Shown piece by piece: positions 62,752 through 64,000 of a stretch of DNA of 64,000 nt. How positions within the stretch are numbered: position 1 is the stretch's first letter; the number at the start of each line of letters is the position of its first letter. This stretch comes from Aquimarina sediminis (GTDB lineage Bacteria > Bacteroidota > Bacteroidia > Flavobacteriales > Flavobacteriaceae): the NCBI RefSeq assembly GCF_002895435.1, contig NZ_POYJ01000013.1, positions 1 through 64,000 of the forward strand, written 5' to 3'. The notes below the pieces were generated by a model. That model saw only the letters and a list, made by a program, of their open reading frames with translations. It did no database searches and was not told the origin of the DNA. Position numbers and translations under genes: made by a program.

Positions 62752-63045
62752 ATGAATGAGTTTAATTATATAATATCAGAATTAGAAGTTGATTTTTATA
62801 AAGATTCTAAAGTTGAAGTATCTAAAGATGATGAATTGCTGCTCGAAGTTGATAAAATAGATGATTCCTTGTGGCTAGTTCAAACATCATGGGTTGAAGA
62901 TAATTTAATTCTAATTAGGAAAGAGTTAGCGGATGAATTAGTCAAATTTTTAGAGTATAAGATTAATGAAAGACATAATACTGAGTTACCAGTCATCTTA
63001 CATCCAAACTTTTTTATGTCAATAGATGCATCTAACTCTAATTAA
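62752..63045 (+). CDS. Hypothetical protein (97 aa), array ORF 7
   Basis: It is an acidic soluble protein (MNEFNYIISELEVDFYKDS...), no family recognised. It starts 35 bp after the HEPN-like gene, and could be its partner, for instance an antitoxin or accessory factor; this is a positional guess only. Confidence 0.5.
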   Translation: MNEFNYIISELEVDFYKDSKVEVSKDDELLLEVDKIDDSLWLVQTSWVEDNLILIRKELADELVKFLEYKINERHNTELPVILHPNFFMSIDASNSN

Positions 63046-63091
63046 ACAACATTAAACTCTAAGGATAATAAATTAAAAGTTCAATAAAACG

Positions 63092-63157
63092 ATGAAGCAA
63101 ACTAAAATCAAATTTAACCCTAACAAAGAAGGTGAATTAAGAAAAGTTTTTAAGTAG
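63092..63157 (+). CDS. Very short ORF (21 aa), array ORF 8
   Basis: It starts at the ATG that ends a motif copy (ACGATG). The product starts MKQTKIKFNPNKEGE. It is probably a truncated cassette ORF. Confidence 0.25.
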   Translation: MKQTKIKFNPNKEGELRKVFK

Positions 63158-63211
63158 AATAAAAAGTTTAAATAGATGAATTAATAATTAATTTACTAAA
63201 TAAAGCATATC

Positions 63212-63493
63212 ATGAATATAGAAGTTATTTGTCTTGATTCAGAAGCGTTATTTCATCTGATAGATAGAGTTGTAGATTATTTGAAGGAAAAAGAAAATAA
63301 GACCAATGGTAGCTTCCCTTGGATACCAATAAAAGAAGCAAAGAAAATGCTAGGTGTTAAAAGTGATACTACTATGCAAAAACTTAGAGATGAAGGAGAA
63401 ATAAGGTACTCTCAACCCTCTCGAAAAATTATTTTATATGATTTGAATTCGATTAATGCTTATTTAGAGAAACATGCAAGAAACACATTCTAA
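63212..63493 (+). CDS. Excisionase-type helix-turn-helix protein (93 aa)
   Basis: Residues about 36-90 form a MerR/Xis-like HTH_17 fold: PWIPIKEAKKMLGVKSDTTM, then QKLRDEGEIRYSQPSRKIIL with a short wing and YDLNSINAYLEKH. Such proteins often accompany tyrosine recombinases in Bacteroidota elements. A recombinase remnant lies 30 bp downstream. Confidence 0.75.
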   Translation: MNIEVICLDSEALFHLIDRVVDYLKEKENKTNGSFPWIPIKEAKKMLGVKSDTTMQKLRDEGEIRYSQPSRKIILYDLNSINAYLEKHARNTF

Positions 63494-63522
63494 AAAACAA
63501 CTATCTAAATGGTATAAATAAA

Positions 63523-63624
63523 TTACGAGTAGTAATAAAGAAAAAACCTGGACAAAGTAGTGAAGGGAATCAACAATTCTTTCTTCGTCTGAACAAAGAA
63601 AGAAGCAAACTATATATCCTGTAA
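63523..63624 (+). pseudogene. Remnant of a tyrosine recombinase N-terminus
   Basis: In one frame the sequence reads LRVVIKKKPGQSS...FFLRLNKERSKLYI and then a stop. This resembles the arm-binding N-terminal beta segment of Bacteroidota tyrosine recombinases. No start, core or catalytic domain is present. It lies directly behind the excisionase-like gene. Confidence 0.5.
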
Positions 63625-63886
63625 CAAATATGTTGGAATTCGATAAAGCTGATACAGGATAAAATAGAATGTCATGTATTGGAATATAAAGAGAAATCGA
63701 TCAATTAGTGCTTGTGGAAAAATCCAGATATGTTTACTTATATAGAAAAATATTTACTTCAAGGGATAATTCCTTGATTAGATGAAAAGTTCAATAAAAC
63801 GATGGAAATATAAGGGCCATATGTCATTTATTTCATTGTTGCGTGCCATTAGGAGAGACTGTTTACACATCATAAGGATATGAAAA
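63625..63886. other. Non-coding stretch with one motif copy
   Basis: No gene is recognised. A clear copy AAAAGTTCAATAAAACGATG lies at 63785-63804, but the ATG it ends with opens only a very short frame. Confidence 0.4.
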
Positions 63887-64000
63887 ATGTTTAGACTAGG
63901 AAGAAAACAACTTGATATTAAAGAAAAGAACAAAACATCTGTTGAGACAGAAAATGCTCGATTAAAAGACGCCACAAATCCCAATAATGGGACACTTAGA
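63887..64000 (+). CDS. Partial ORF running off the window end
   Basis: An ATG-started frame of 38 codons (MFRLGRKQLDIKEKNKTSVE...) is open to the last base. It is charged and hydrophilic. Too little is present to name it. Confidence 0.35.
   Translation, partial: MFRLGRKQLDIKEKNKTSVETENARLKDATNPNNGTLR

Larger units (their letters stand above)
60368..63804 (+). repeat. Dispersed ~20-bp intergenic motif array (TAAAGTTTAATAAAACGATG type)
   Basis: Copies on the plus strand: 60971-60998 (weak), 61176-61195, 61473-61492, 61697-61717, 61868-61887, 62714-62733, 63074-63094, 63161-63178 and 63785-63804. Five of them start at or contain the stop codon of the preceding ORF, and several end at the next ATG. 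A minus-strand copy at 60368-60386 faces a partial plus-strand copy at 60415-60426. The cassette-like spacing is 80-850 bp. It looks like a recombination or shared leader site; the function is unknown. Confidence 0.75.

Noticed and set aside
60971..63804. CRISPR array explanation for the repeated motif
   Set aside because: Spacers are 80 to 850 bp, carry ORFs, and the repeats vary; no cas genes are present.
60971..63804. Classical integron attC sites
   Set aside because: Most motif copies are only ~20 bp without the long paired arms of attC, and no integron integrase is present.

Overview
The window looks like a chromosomal segment of a marine or gliding Flavobacteriaceae bacterium (Bacteroidota), possibly near Aquimarina. 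The genus is an inference. The evidence is a full gldK-gldL-gldM-gldN locus (type IX secretion/gliding), Bacteroidota-type promoters with a TAnnTTTG -7 box, starts without Shine-Dalgarno sequences, very AT-rich DNA, type III pantothenate kinase, DUF983 and DUF6660 proteins, and an RND pump fused to its outer-membrane channel.

Layout. (1) 1-4.2 kb is a decayed, repeat-rich accessory region. It holds GC-rich structured non-coding DNA, a degenerate ~21-24 bp repeat block, and a 5'-truncated Rhs tip with a C-terminal toxin-like domain and an adjacent immunity candidate. Duplicated debris follows: three copies of a hairpin/terminator module and two copies of a ~200 bp leader. (2) 4.2-12.7 kb is a metal-efflux block: DUF6660, CzcA-OMF fusion, CzcB adaptor, Fur-family regulator and P1B-4-like ATPase. 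(3) 12.7-15.8 kb has two AraC regulators, a DUF983 protein and a secreted isochorismatase-fold hydrolase. (4) tRNA-Phe is followed by coaX, an outer-membrane protein, a TPR protein, lptC, a small membrane protein, a CNNM/CBS protein, a YhhN protein and a PpiD-like isomerase. (5) 24.6-32 kb carries galE, a GAF/fRMsr protein, a VanX-like dipeptidase and the glyoxylate shunt (aceB-aceA) with a divergent XRE-type regulator. (6) A minus-strand run (32-39 kb) carries miaB, a sigma-54 activator, lptE, a TPR protein, secG, groES and groL. (7) 39-49.5 kb holds topA, a degenerate ureohydrolase-fold protein and gldKLMN. (8) 48.5-58.8 kb holds a FAD oxidoreductase, a second DUF983 protein, an ABC-F ATPase, MarR, a tripartite RND pump and a CPXCG protein.

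(9) From initiator tRNA-fMet (58.9 kb) to the end the DNA turns into an accessory island. It holds an apparently intact IS982 element with a 6-bp target duplication, the N-terminal stub of a serine recombinase, and a string of small unrelated plus-strand ORFs. One ORF has a HEPN-like Rx4H motif, one resembles an excisionase-type HTH protein, and two pieces form a frameshifted gene. A remnant of a tyrosine recombinase also lies here. Almost every ORF junction carries the same ~20-bp motif (consensus near TAAAGTTTAATAAAACGATG) starting at or near the previous stop codon. An inverted pair of this motif sits between the IS element and the serine-recombinase stub. This cassette-like array is the best candidate in the window for an undescribed system.

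The core genes serve envelope biogenesis (LptC, LptE, SecG, PpiD, GldKLMN), protein folding, carbon metabolism and efflux. The two ends are mobile or decaying DNA.
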